Below are positions 14,005-27,657 of a DNA stretch of 64,000 nt, piece after piece. Source of the DNA: Leucaena leucocephala (taxonomy: Eukaryota; Streptophyta; Magnoliopsida; Fabales; Fabaceae). Both the position numbers and the translations under genes were made by a program. The first letter of the stretch is position 1. Each line of letters begins with the position of its first letter. A model generated the notes under the pieces. The model was given only the letters and a program-made list of their open reading frames with translations. It did no database searches and was not told where the DNA came from. The DNA lies in assembly GCA_037074615.1 (NCBI GenBank), contig CM073547.1, forward strand, positions 682,001 through 746,000, read 5' to 3'.

Positions 14005-14947
14005 TGACAAGTTTTTATAGTATAAAGACAATCTGTTGCAATATTGTGACATGCGAAATATATAATAAAGTATAGTATTGTGTCTGATAGGCTCATATCA
14101 ATGTTGCAATCCTTGTGCGAGAAAATGAGTGATTATTGATGATCCCTGATATAAGACGACCATGTATAGGAAGCAACCCATCAAGGACTGGGCAAGAACT
14201 GTTGTATTATATCTCGAAATTTATCGGAAGATTTGCTCGTCCCGGAAGGTGCTTATCTTTAGATCGTTATGCGAAAAAGAAAAGTATGTACTAATCCTAT
14301 TGATGAAGCTAGACCGTGTCAAATACTCCTTGTCCTCAGAAAATAATTAAAAGTTAGGAGAAAATCTTTCTTAAAATGCATTTAGTTTCCTTCAATTTTT
14401 AATTTGATAGTTCTATATTTTTCTCTCTTTCTTGAATTGTTTATTTTTACTATGTTAATACTATTTGCTCATGTAATTTTGTTTTGTTAGTATTGTTAAT
14501 GTTATCTTTTGTATAAAAATTAATTAACACAGTAGCAGAGCAAATTAACTAAGTGTAAAAAACTCAAATTTTCAGAGCTACACTTAGCAAGTTAGAAAAT
14601 GAGAAGTCTTATCCTATTATGAGAAAATGATGAGACATAAATGTAATATTGAATTTTATATAAGTTTTTGTATAAAAGGTCAGCAGAAAGGATCTTATAG
14701 GAAGATCAGTTGATGGTTGCCTCAGTGTTGGCTTTAAATTTACAAAACGTTATTTGGGGAATCTGGTATTTATCGGATGATCATTTTATATTCCTTCCAA
14801 TAAAAAGATCGAGTGCGCGTAAAATTTTAACAAGCTTCATTAACATGAACTAAATTTTGACTACAATATTAATTTTCATGGTACGAGGGACATTAGTTAC
14901 TGGTCATCGTTTTAAAACCATCCCTTTGTGGCACTATCTTCATCAAG

Positions 14948-15486
14948 AGTGTGTTCACAAAACTTAGATTTTAAATCTAAATTTTCATAAAATTTCTAAA
15001 ATCTAGATTTTAAAAAAATTTAAAATAAATAACTATATTTATTTAAACGAGTTTTTGGACTAAACTATAGTTTAAAATTAAAATTTTAAATAAGTTGGCC
15101 ATAGTATCTTATAGAATAGTAAAAGAGCTTATAAACTAACCAATTACTATATTACCTCTATTTTTTCTTATACCCTTTTTCATCTCTCTTATTTTTTTCT
15201 TATATCATCTCTCCTTTCTTACTTTTTCTTACATCCTCTCCTTTTTTTCTTACACCATCTTTCTTATCTCTTTTTATATTTTATCTCTCCTCATTTAATA
15301 CTCATAACATTTTTTATAATTTACCAATAATAAAAGTACTTCTGAAAATAACTATTTAAACACTTATTTATTCAAAACTATTTTTTTTTCCCATAAAATC
15401 TTCTCCAAAAACCCTTTTTCTAAAAGTTGCCTAAAAACTCTTTTTTTTTATAAATCTATTTCTAAAATTTTATTTAAATAAGTCCT
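14948..15486 (+). mobile_element. MITE-like element, copy A
   Basis: This is one of four related 0.52-0.54 kb elements in the window (the others start at 26117, 31338 and 61292). Shared features in order: an A/T-rich left part with a TTTAAAACTAAAATTTT-like stretch; GAATAGTAAAAGAGCTTAT; AACCAATTACTATATTACC; a long CT/T-rich tract; ACCAATAATAAAAGTACTT; and a right end rich in AAAACTCTTTTT. The right border is followed by TAA (15487-15489). The left border is uncertain. It encodes nothing. It lies between the tail-to-tail BELL and DRD1-like genes. Confidence 0.7.
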
Positions 15487-15489
15487 TAA

Positions 15490-16347
15490 TCAAAGAATTT
15501 GAAACAATAATATACATCCCCATGAACTGCACGAAGAAGCTGTCTCGTAACATCATAGCCAAACATATGCTAATCTACTTCGGCTGTCATGTATACAACT
15601 ACTAAGAGTGCTTCCAAGCTTGATGATTGCATACGTAAGAAAATGAAACATTTTATTTATTGACAAATAAATTTGTTTAATTATTAATTAACCATTTCTT
15701 CTATTGGGATGCTGCCAATATCACAATTTATATTTCAACTCATATAATATGAACAGAATCCAGCTCTGTTTTTTTGTTATAAATTTTTTAAAAAAAGTTA
15801 TACTCATCTATAATTTAGAAATTGGGTAAAAAAAAAAATTTCTTAAACGATACTACTATAAAGAGGCGTTTTGGGATAGAGAGGAGAACCCACCAGTACC
15901 TTAATTATCAGCCCCACACAATTGAGCCCCACTTTCTTTATTTTTCTACATCGGAACTTTCTCTAAAGTTGTTTTAAAGGATCTTCGTCCTATTGAAGCA
16001 GACCAGAACCTTGGCTTCAAGCATTCAAGTTGTGATGCAATCACAGCAAGCAAGCCAATAGAAGACTGATTTTTTTTTTCCAAAAAAACAACTGAGGGCA
16101 TCAAAGGAAGGACATCCCTAATTATCTGAACTACTGAACATTTACAAAACTATTAGGATCAAGTTTACGGAAACTTAATTCCATTTTCTCGTACATCACA
16201 TTTGACTTTACGTTAAACTGTGCAATCGCAAAACCCCTTTAGTTATCCCTGTCCATCGTACTCTCCAGGGTGTCAAGGCCTACATGAAATATATACACAG
16301 AATAATGTTAATGTTAAGAGACAACAGCAAGGCTGTCATATACTTCA
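15490..16347. other. Spacer downstream of the DRD1-like gene
   Basis: The genes on either side converge here. The part next to 16347 is the 3' UTR side of the DRD1-like gene, with a possible extra terminal exon start at about 16281 (see the DRD1 entry). No other gene is seen. Confidence 0.5.
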
Positions 16348-19300
16348 TTAAAAGGTAAGAGAGTTTACCACTGACCTTCTATGCAGAATTTTTATATCAT
16401 CCCTTATCAATTGAGTTTGCAGAAAGACATCACCACACTGTTCCACATCAACGGTCTCAACTTCAAAATCATGAAAACCACAATACTCATTCCATTCAAA
16501 CCACATTTTTGATATCAATTCCTTCTTGAAACAAGTATCATGGTCTTCCTGTTCAGGAGAATCAGCAGCTATCAACCGATATGCAAAGACTTTCTTTGTC
16601 TGACCTGGTCGGAATGCACGGCCAATTGCTTGGCGTGTAACTGATGGATTTAGATGAACGTCCAAAATAATTATGCGTGATGCCCCAACCAAAGATATGC
16701 CTTCTCCACATGCCTTGATTGAGCCAAAGAAGACTTTAGCATCTGGTGAATTGTTAAACTGCTCCATGGACCATTCTCTTTGTTCAGAGCTGGATTCACC
16801 TGATATGACAAATATCTCTTTTCCAGGACTCCATCCCTTCCGTTTCATAGTTAACCTTTCTAAGTACTTCAAAGGCAAGAGATATTGGCTAAAGACTAGA
16901 AGCTTCTCCCTACTTGATTCACATAGGCTCAGCATTTTAAGAAAGAATTTTGACTTCACCCCATCTTCCAAATCTAGGCTCTCTATCATCTCATCCATCG
17001 TGTGATCAGATACAGCAGAATTCTCAGCACAATTTTCTGCCATAGGCTTTAATTTAGGATGAAGATAAACTGAACTTCCAACAGAGCTTATCTTAAACTT
17101 TCTGGATAAGTGCTTTAGCTTATGGACTTCATGCTTCTGTCGGGAAGTAAGATTGAGCACAACTGCGAAATCTACAAGGCCAGGAAGCTCATCAAGAAAA
17201 TCTCCCTTGTAGTAATGAAGTACCTCGCCTGTCATCTCACGCAAATCTTGAATGACAGCCACTTTCCTTTTAAAATCAGGGTCTTTCTGCAAAGTGTTCT
17301 CCACCAAGTCACAGAAATCCTTCACCCCAGGTACATGTACTCTACTCTTAATACGCCTGACAATAGGTCGAGATGTCTGTGAGCGTAGAAAATTTGGTGG
17401 ACGCACAATGTTCAAAATGTTGAATACCTCTTTGACATGATTTTGATACAGGGTTCCTGATAGTACAACTTTCCGAGATGTTTGCACTTTGGTAAGGGAC
17501 TGAACTATGTCAGTATTGTCATTCCTGGGTGTGTGTCCCTCATCTAAAATGAGAATAGAGGGGGCCCTAAGCAATATCTCTTGGCAAGATGTGGATACCT
17601 GGCTAGTTCCAGTATCACAGACAATTGAAGAGAATTGTTTGTATCCTAGGAAAAGAATACTCTTCTGCTCTACCCACTTTTTCAAAACTTCCAACTGCTG
17701 AGACCGACTGTCTGCCTTAGCGGAGTAAAAATCATAGAGTGGAATGTCCTCCACTTGCCATGTTTGAAACTCTTTTTTCCAAGTAGCCAATATTCCCTTA
17801 GGAAGAACCACAAGGGGTCGGGCATTAGGATACTTGCCAAGAAAGCTTTGCATGAAACTGATTATCATGAATGTCTTCCCAGAACCAGGAGCATGGGCCA
17901 AGATGCAGCCACCAGGATTGTCACCCGCAAGGTTTCTGACAAGAAAATTAAATCCTTCAACTTGATGAGGTTTCATTTGCTTCATATGCCTGGGGTGAGC
18001 AGAGAGTTCAGATATTACCAGACCATCTTCACCAAATTTAAGTCCCGATACATCAGGCGCTGTTCTCTCTTTGAAATTCCGTGAATCAGCCATGTAAGTT
18101 CTTGAACTCTTTTTAACCTTTAACAAAATGAAAATGTTAACCAGGGACGATGTTTTTGAACTCTCACCAGGGTCAACAAAAAGCAATCTTTATCTTAATA
18201 CAGCAAATTACTCATGAAAATTACTTATTCTGGTTAGAAATATTTGTCCTCAAAACTATTCCAACAAGTAAAACCTTGCTTCAATTTAAAGTTCAGATGT
18301 TTCAAACTGTATGCGCAAATAGAATTTTGAGAACAGAAAAATAAATTATGGTCTTCCCTCTCCCTTCTTTTGTGGAAATTCGCGAAATTTATTTTGTTCA
18401 ATTCAAAGCACCTTTTTTTTAAAAAAAAAAAATCATACCTAGAAATCTCTTTACCAACTTTGCAGATATAAGGATCTAACCTTGTACTGGAATTCAAATA
18501 TGGTTTCAATTCCTCTGTCGATAACCCCACAAACGCGACAAACATAACCAAGATCATCTTTTAAAACATAAGAGTGATCACAGTCACCCACATCCTTTTC
18601 AGCTTCATCATGTAGAGAATCCATATCAACATCCTAGTGAAAGCAGAATTAAAATAAATTAGTGCCAGTGGAGCTTTCAAGGATAGAGTTGGTCGGTATT
18701 ACTAAGGAAGTTAACAACTCGATCTGATGTGAAAGATTATCCTCATTTTCCAGAAAGATATACAGTAAAGTACAATAAATATAGTCTACAATTGTGATAA
18801 CAATCATACAAATGTACTGAAATCTAACTTACCACTGTATTTTTATAGGTGATTCTCCTTGGTAAAGCCGGTAGGAGCATACTTACTATGTAAACATTAA
18901 AGCAATTTTACATTATATGAAATACATAAAGGGAATATATCAAAGAAAGAGAGCTATAGAGCGCGAAACACATGGGAGACCAGCAAAGGGAAAGGGGAAC
19001 TAAATGTCATGAAGGCTTCAAAACTAATTATATCCCATAATTTTGTGCAACACCTCTAGCACATACATGGAAAATAATCTACAAAGGTGGCTGATAAAAT
19101 AGGGTATACCATCTTAGGTCTAAAACCACAGAATTCTTTACATAGTTCTTAATGTAGTCAGTTAAGTAATGTGATGATAGCCCCACTCAAAAAAGAAACA
19201 ACATTACAATTTCTTACGAACGAATTTATTTTCCCCATATTCATCCATTCTCCCTTTTCCCTCCCTCTTATTTTCACCAGAAAGAAAAATCATGTGTCTC

Positions 19301-22300
19301 AGCAACCCTTAACATAGAATATTTAAGCAGAAAAAATAATAAAATCCAAGGACACAGAGCAAATACTTAAAACAAAGCGGCACATAAAGTAATTAAACAC
19401 TGTCACATTTGCTTTTTCTGAAAAGTAATAACAAAGTAACCCAATCATACTTTGGAACATTCTATTGCCATTGACATCTCCCTCCAAATATCTTCTAGCC
19501 CATCATCCTTTGTGTCAGCCTGTGGACTGTCTTCCTCTTGAACACCAATAAAAGCGCCTTTATCTTTTCCAATGTCATCTTTGCCAACGAGAAAAGGTTC
19601 AGGTTTTGCATCTAAACTTCCAGCATGACACCCAATAGGAGGATGATGTGCATTGGGACCATGGTACTCCTAATAATAATTGCAAATAAAATATCAAAGG
19701 AAGTCAAATCAACAAAACAAGGATATAGCATATCATGATAAGTTGCATCAAATACAACATCCACACTTGTCATAAAAAGGGCAAAAATAAAAAGCAAAAA
19801 CAATATCCACACTGTCGAAATCCTACAACAGGAAGCAAACTATTTCTACATGCAGTAATTCAAAATATGTTTTTATCTGATAGTGAGCGTGTTTATGTTG
19901 GAACATTAAAGTGTAGAAAGACAATTGATGACAATCTCCATAACAGGGTCACTTAAGGAGAAAATTCAGCCAAGAGTAGCTAGATTTTAAGTCATCTGAA
20001 ATAGCACAGGTCACAGTACTAAAATAGAAGTAATCATCATTATACTGAGCCCGATCCTATGTCAGGAAAAGAAGGAACTTGGAAGTTCTCATGATTTTTG
20101 CCACATTTCACAATTTTACTTCAGCATCATCACACACTCATCAATGATTCGTTATTATTCATCAAAGCTTGTTACACAAAATAATAAGCTCCAATGCCCT
20201 AGATCAGCTCAATATGAGAATAGAGATAAGCAATATGTAGCACACTTCCCAAATATATATTTTAAAGAATTGAATCCTCCCTTTCTACCCGCAAGGGAAA
20301 AAACAAATAACAGTCAAATAAGATTATGCTTCAATCAAATTAATTCAGTTCTTATGGAAAGAAAACGTTATACTAATACTTTCAAAATACAATGCTCAAA
20401 TAGAAAAACATACAATCATTTCATGCTTTCACCACTTCATGATTAACAGAACAGGTAAACACTTACAACTATGTCTTTTGTAGTATACCGGACAACAGGT
20501 TTTGGCAGTATAACTTCTTGAAATGACAGACAAGGTTTCTTATCTCTATCATCTTCCTCATCTGAATCAATAATTACAACAGTTGATGATGCTTTTGAAG
20601 CAATTTTTTTCATGGGATTATCCTCCAAATCTATGATTTTCTGACATGCCAAAACATTAACGATTAGTATACTTTATGAAGTATCTGTTAGCAAAAGTGT
20701 ATTAGGCCCCCAGTCCATGTTCATTAGTCAGTAAATTTACTTGAAATTTTCACCTTAGCAGCTTCTTCATCACGATTCATTCCCACTTTCACAAACTGTA
20801 GAAGTGCAGGATCTTTTGCAAATATAGGGCTCAATGTCTGCATCTTTTGAGCAATAAGGGACTCTATATCCTTGGTGACACTTCCAAATTTTCCGTGGTT
20901 CAGGCCATCAAGCAAGTCCGCAATTGCATATGGATTGCTATAGTCTACAACTTTTAATCTTTTGTGTTTCTCTGAATTAAATCCTGTTCTCAGAAAATGA
21001 CAATTACCAAAAGTTAAATAAGATCAACATCCATTGATGCATTACAATTTACAAACCGTGACACTTCTTCATCCACAGGAGATATGGCACAAGCTATAAT
21101 ATGGGGAAAGACGAGACCTAAAGACATATTTCTTCAATGATACAACAAATATTCCCCAAGGAACATAATACGAAAGAAAACAATGATAAGCATACTAATG
21201 CAGTTTCTACTTTGAACTTCATAAAGTTCATCAATGAGGTCAATTTTTCCGAAAATTGTTTGATGTTTGCATCACTTCAGTGCTTCTAGAACCCCCACAA
21301 CCCACTACGCCCACGGTGGAGTCAAAATGGAGCCTTAAACACTACGAATGAAGTCAAAAAATTTTATCAGCTTTAATTCCAGAGGGGGTTCGATTCTCTT
21401 ATACGGAAAATATTTTTAGCGCACAACTGTATCAATCCATGCGTTCATGTAAACTAGAAAGAAAACAGAGACAATGTAGAGCATCATCAATAAAACAGGT
21501 GCAATGATCGCAAGCATTAGGACAATGCAAGAAAATGCGGCAGACAACACAATATAAGAATGCTCAGCAACTAGCGACCAACATTGTCCCGGGAAATGCG
21601 ATTCACGTGAGGGTGAGGGGTAAAGAGAAAAGAGTCAGGGAATACCATCTGCAGGGTGTTTAGCCGGAAGCAGACCAACTGCTGGTGACTCCATAAATGG
21701 CGACGTAAAAGCTGAAAATTACAAACAAGAACCATATATAAAATGCGTAAACGATAAATATCAAAATGATAATGATGTAGGGAATAGAGAGAAGGGAATG
21801 AACTTGACTCCAGCCCGAACTTAAGAATTTCACACGCAAATCGTAATAGAAACAACTATAGAAGGCTCCAAATTTCGAAACAAGAATCAACTTAGACGGG
21901 GTCTGACTGATCTTTGCTTCGGCATGATTATTTTCTGGCGGAGCAACCCAACCAGCAACTCGCATGGGTGCTGTACTGGGTTAGAGTAAAAATGCTTCTA
22001 CAGGCGCAACGTGGCTACGCGCCGCTTAGAGACTTGGGGTACGAGACTGTGAGTTCAATGAAGGTGGAGAGGAAGTTTTATTGGTTAAATTGGTTAAATT
22101 GGTCAATGGCTCAGATTGAAGCACTGATCGGTAAATTAATTTACGAGTCGATAAGAAAGCTCCAGACAAAAATTTTCAAAAGTCAATGCAAAAAGTTCTA
22201 GCACACAAAAATGAATATTTGGTTAATTATATTTATGAATAGCATGAAGCAGAGTTAGATGTAAATTTTATATCAAGTTTATATTTTAAATTAATATTTA

Positions 22301-23172
22301 CAATCTATAAATAATACAAAAATAGTCATTACATACCCATTTTAAAATTTTTAATATTCAAGGGATTTATTTTTTTTTTGTTTAAAAAATTTAGAGGGTT
22401 CACAATTTAAGAATGAGATAAAGTCTTTATTATTTTATTTAAATGATATCAATATTAAATAGATAAATTTTTAATTAATAATAAATTTAAATTTAAATAT
22501 TTAAAAATTAGATTTATCCTTTTTTTTTTTTTTACTACTTAGAACTACACACAAATGGTATTAAAAAGGCTAGCTTCAAGCTCAGGTCTTTTAGCCACAG
22601 TCCTTTGAGTAAGAGTCCGACTTTCAACCTTTTCTTCTTTTACATATTTTCAAATAAAAAATATATAATTCAAGTTACAAATTCATAATTCGTATTTTTC
22701 AATCATAAACTGCATGCTGAAAATTGAAACGCAATAACAATCCTCTTGCTGAATTGAAAAAAGTACAAAACCATTTCATGGAACAACTAACCGTTAATAG
22801 GCCGATGGCCTGAAAACTGACCAATTGGCAAGTTGGCATAGCTCATAGTTGTGGATGGAATTGCAGACTGGTTACAAGATAACCCTATCATATATAAAGG
22901 ATACAAAATACATAATGTCTTAACATATATAGCTACATAAACAGAGATAAAAGGAAAATGTTTAAAAACACTTACCCTGTAGATTGTCTTTCTTGAGAAG
23001 AGGGTGTCCATGATCCTCTGGTAGAAAATAAAAAAGCATATCAGGGAATATCATTAAAGTAAATAACTAGAGTGTATTCAACTAAAATAGAAAAGGGGTA
23101 TATACAGTCATCAACTTTACCTTGCTCGAGTAATGATTTGAGACTCTTGTAAGACTTTCTACCTCGTTTCAT
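16348..23172 (-). CDS. DRD1: DRD1/CHR34-type SNF2 chromatin remodeler (RNA-directed DNA methylation)
   Basis: Nine exons fit in phase: 23121-23172, 22976-23017, 22792-22884, 21646-21711, 20754-20983, 20467-20640, 19451-19669, 18481-18633 and 16348-18117, about 932 residues. The ATG at 23172 has a stop codon directly upstream in frame. The N-terminal third is poorly conserved and acidic. A zinc-ribbon-like CRVCG motif and QYK lead into the ATPase. Helicase motifs: KPHQVEGFNFL; Walker A APGSGKT (about 419); DEGH box (about 535) with ILDEGHTPRN; SGTLYQNHVKEVFNIL; and helicase-C IGRAFRPGQ (about 841). This set, with DEGH rather than DEAH, matches Arabidopsis DRD1 (CHR35) and its paralogue CHR34. 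DRD1 works in the DDR complex that lets RNA polymerase V transcribe methylated targets in the nucleus. The C-terminal end is ambiguous: reading through gives a stop at 16348, whereas splicing at AAG/GTCAGT to an acceptor near 16281 would end after HRRP. Orthology to DRD1 rather than CHR34 is not settled. Confidence 0.88.
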
Positions 23173-26116
23173 TTATGGCTATAGTTAGAAAATGTAATAT
23201 TTAGAAAGTCAACACAAAAAATTAAAAAAAAAATGCCAAGACTAATAGAATTACCTTATGGGGAAGATATAATGTTTTCTTGACCTACAAGAGATAGTGA
23301 TTGATTACTTGTTTGATGGCCACAAACCAAATTTGCCTCTCTGTTTCATGGCTACAATGGAACTATGCATATGTCAGTAACGAAACATAATTGGCTGATG
23401 AAAGATGTAACAATTGGTATACAAAATTAACAATGGTCACTGCAAAAGGCTTATGTAACTAAATATACTTGAGAATTGTGGAGAAGTTTACAGACCCAAT
23501 AATTTAACGAAATATACACAAGGAATAAGGTATAAGCCACCGAATGTCACCCAGGAAGAAGCAAAACACAACATTTCCCGATCAATCTAAAAGTTTAATA
23601 GAAACATGAGTGTGTTGCCCGAGTGGCAATGTAATCCCTTACACGCTTATGGGTTAGCTCTTTCCAGTTCATAAAACAAAGAAACATTTAGGTTTCTTTG
23701 GTATGATAGAACTAAAAGAGAAACACTTAGCCCCTTCTCCTCACTTGCAAGATCATGGTCATCTAAAACAATAAATACCAACTTCACGAAGATCAAAATC
23801 GCAAACACACACCTAATCAAGTGTAAAGTGTAAATAGCAGGCCAAACAACTAAAACAGTTGATAACAGAAAATGAAGAAGCTGAAAAGACCTAAGACAGA
23901 GGCAATATGGCAATGATCCAATCATGAAAATGACTAACCAAATGTTTCAAACCTTCAAACCAAATTTCAGACCGATCTAATAGCTAATAAATGTGCAAAC
24001 ATGGATTTATCAAAACTATCTTGTGAATATGTGAAAATCGAGTTTTCTCTTCCCTCAATCCGCTGCTTTTCCATCTTGAAATTCAATACCTCACACTCTA
24101 CCCTGATTTAACTCATTTTATATGAATGGGCTTTAAATATTAGACACTTTTTCACATAGGAAGGAAGCCCACATCCAGCAAAAATAAATAGACTTGGGAT
24201 GAAATAGAATATTTAGGATCAAAGTTTATACGGTTTGTATTTAAAAAAAAAAGAAAGTTACTTCTATGATCTTTATATAAAAACTATTTAATTTTTATGA
24301 TTTTTAATATAAGAATTATTTAATTATAATAAAAATAATTTGATCCCCTATATACTATTAAATTTTATATCTTTAAGTCAAGTAAATTAATTTAAAAAAA
24401 TAAATATAAGATATAGATTTTATATTTAAAATAAAATTAGGGGAGTATTACGTTAGTGAGAGTTTTTGAAAGGTGAACAAGAATGCCAAAGAAGTAAAAA
24501 GAATGAAACACCCCAAAAAATAATAAAATATACAAAATTCTACAAGTATAAGATAAAGGTCCGAAAAACTCTGGCAAAGATTTCGCACATATTCGAATAA
24601 TGACGTTGAATTAAATGAAGAAAGTATTAATATAATTTCACCCCAAAGATATAACAAATGACTCTGAAACTTGCTGCCCTCTTATTCATTGTCCTCGTTG
24701 ACCCCTATTCTCCATCGCGATTCACGAATCTCCGCCGGATGAATCTCACCACTTTGCCGGATTTTTCCTCCCCCTTCACCACTCCTCAATCCAAACAACC
24801 ACTTTGTTGTCCTCTACAAACAGTTCATCCTCACGGCATTCACTAATTCGGTGCCAATCGAGAACCAAACCTTTTAATGATGAGTAGTCAAATTCTCGAA
24901 ATCTAGATACGGAGTCGTTAACTTCTCTGAGATCGGATTTGACGCAAACGAAGGGGTTTCTGATGGTGCTTCAGATGAACCCTTAAAAAGCAAGCAGGAC
25001 TGGAGTGGGGCGGTCGGGGACGCTGCTACTCGTGAACGATGATGGGTGATAGGCTCATAAATGTCAAAGGACAAAATGGGACTGCAATTTTGGAAATGAG
25101 GGCAAAATAATCCAGAAAAATCGATTCCGGGGGAGAGGAAAGCACTTCCCTTCGTCTCAAGGGAAATTTTGCTCCCAGAGGGCACACATATATTACGAAC
25201 CAAACAATTCCCATTTCTAATTCCATAGCCCGCCTTCCGTCCCATGATACCAAATGCTGCGTTGCCGTCAAGAAAAGAAGAAAAATCCTATCAATGCGTA
25301 TCGATGTCAAAACGAGAAATGAGTATACGGCACAGTTTTAGGGAGCACGGTGCCACGAATTACTGAAAGAAAGACCCCTCAATGATCTAAAGGGAACCAT
25401 ATATAGAGAAATTTTACATCGTGAAATCATGAAGTCAATTGAGATATCATGTTTGTTTGGTTTGAATAAAGCGAGGGTCACGAGGCCAGACTCGAGTAAA
25501 AGAAATACCACTTTAATCTGATTTAACTGAACATGGTTCTTAAGCTCTAGAAGAAATTTCAGTTAGTACCGATAAAATATGATGAACTGATGTTGGATCC
25601 AACACATTCAGAAATCAACTGATAAAATAAACACAAGAATTCATAGGACGAGTATAGCAAGAGAATGAAGTTTAGATGTATCACCTTATTGATCGTCGAC
25701 AGTTTTATTGCATTGATCATTTACTCCCTTATCATCCAGAGGAAATAAGTGAGACGATGAAGAGCAAGAGAGAAATGGGGGAAACAGAATTCGACCAGTG
25801 AGTGTTTCACCCAAAAAAATATTCCTAGTGTTTGGGGGCCTTGTCGCCTTCAAACCTTGTTTTGGTTGCTTCCCGCAAAATCACGTTTCGCGGCATCATC
25901 GGGCCCTCCAAATTAAAGCGGCATATAAAATTTTCATCCGTGACAAATTAAAAAAAAAGACACAATTACTATAATTTTTTTCTTCAAGCATCACCCGCTA
26001 CTGTCATAAGTGCAAGCTAAATTAGTCAAACGTGGATTTGCTGGACCAATCTTCTTTTGGTAAAGACTATTGACACCAGTGAAATTATGATGCCTGTCTT
26101 TTTATAGTAAGATTAA
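23173..26116. other. Region upstream of the DRD1-like gene; one unexplained minus-strand open frame
   Basis: The right flank of the DRD1-like gene holds its promoter/5' UTR. At 24874-25245 the minus strand is open for 123 codons from an ATG, in DNA that is less AT-rich than its surroundings. The predicted peptide has no motif I recognise, no signal peptide and no clear splice partner. It may be a non-coding transcript or an orphan exon. The rest is AT-rich and empty. Confidence 0.4.
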
Positions 26117-26638
26117 TGGTCCATAAGAGTTTAAAAAAAAATTTATAAAAAAAATAGTTTTTAGACAGTTTATAAAAAAAAGCTTTTAAAGAAGAATTTA
26201 TAAAAAAAATAGTTTTAAATAAATGAGTGTTTGGATAGTTATTTCAAGAAGTATTTTTATTATTGGTAAATTATGAAAAAAGGTATGAGTATTAAATGAG
26301 GAGAGATAAATGATGAGAAGAGAGAGGAGAGAGAATGTAAGAAATGAGAGGAGAAATGAGAGATGGTGTAAGAAAAAGTATGGGTAATATAGTAATTGAC
26401 TAGTTTATAAATTGGTTTACTGTTCTATAAGTTACTCTGACCAACTTATCTAAAACCTTAGTTTTAAACCATAGTTTAGTCTAAAAACCCGTTTGAACAA
26501 ATATGACTATTTGTTTTAAAATTTTTCTAAATCTAAATTTTGAGTCAAACCTAAATTTTAAACTAAAGTTTATCATTTTCTTAAGTTTTAGTCAAACCTA
26601 AATTTTAAATTAAGGTTTATTATTTTTTAAACAGGCAC
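26117..26638 (-). mobile_element. MITE-like element, copy B (inverted)
   Basis: Reverse-complement relative of the copies at 14948, 31338 and 61292. TAA stands at both borders (26114-26116 and 26639-26641). Read on the minus strand it begins GTGCCTGTTT, close to GGGCCTGTTTGG at the start of the copy at 61292. The pyrimidine tract appears here as a GA-rich tract (26290-26370). TTA/TAA target duplications and such ends recall Tourist/PIF-Harbinger MITEs. It encodes nothing. Confidence 0.75.
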
Positions 26639-27657
26639 TAAAAGTATGTTTGGTGACTTGTTTAAAGCCACTACAACGTGATTTTAGTCCACTAATACGT
26701 TTGATGCTGAACGTGGAATCAAATCCACGTCCAAGAAAATGGAATCCAATATGTTATCAGTCCCTTGCAGTAGATAAATTACTCTCATACTTTAATTTTT
26801 GAATGTACTAAATAAAAATATATAAAAAGTTTAAGGTGTAAGTTTTGGACATTTGCTGGCAAAAAACAAAAAATTGGACATTCAGTACCAACTCCAACGA
26901 AAAAAAAAGGGAGCTTAAGACCATTTCAATAATATTTTTTTAAAATAAATAATTATTTATTAACTTTTTTTAATTTAAAAAATTATGTGATTTGATATAA
27001 ATAAATACAATTTCATCATATTCTTTTTATATTCCAAAAGTTCCCTGGACAAAAAATATATACATTTCATTCTCCCATAGTTATGAATACCAACCTAAAC
27101 TAGTTCTCAAAACTTATATTTATACTATCGAAAATACCGTATCAAAAGTATAGGTTAGTGATTATTAATTTTGATCTTAAATTGGAGGTTTTTTTCTTTA
27201 ACAGCAATTTTGTTTAAACTTTTAAAATGCAAAGGAAAATATCTTTCACATATTTAATAATATGCCTCTGAATAAGTAGAGTTTGAATAGGATGTTGATA
27301 TTCGGAGTACAGTGTCTCATCTGTCTAATTCCGCCAGTGGTCATTATTCTCTAATGGTCAAATAGTCTTAAATAAGAGTCGGAAAAATTAAATCTTTTCT
27401 AATAGTTTAAAAAAATAATTATTGATTACTGATGTTAAAAAGAGATAGATCGCGGTCCAAAATACACTTAAAATTATGAATCTTACTAGATGTATTACAT
27501 GTTAGATATAATATATGCTCTCTTTTGATCCAATTTTTTTCTTTAATACGCCATTTTCACATAGCTTCATATACTAAGTGAACGTTTATATTCAAACGTG
27601 AAGCAGCCCAAGTGTTGATGGTTGGAACGGTGGAAGAGACAATTGGGATTTTCATTC
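26639..27657. other. AT-rich spacer downstream of the kinase pseudogene
   Basis: No gene, RNA or clear repeat was recognised between the MITE and the end of the receptor-kinase remnant. Confidence 0.5.

Noticed and set aside
21660..21965. Open frame starting MRVAGWVAPPENN within a DRD1-like intron
   Set aside because: It could be an alternative first exon, but the four-exon start at 23172 joins in perfect phase and has an in-frame upstream stop. I found no donor linking this frame properly.
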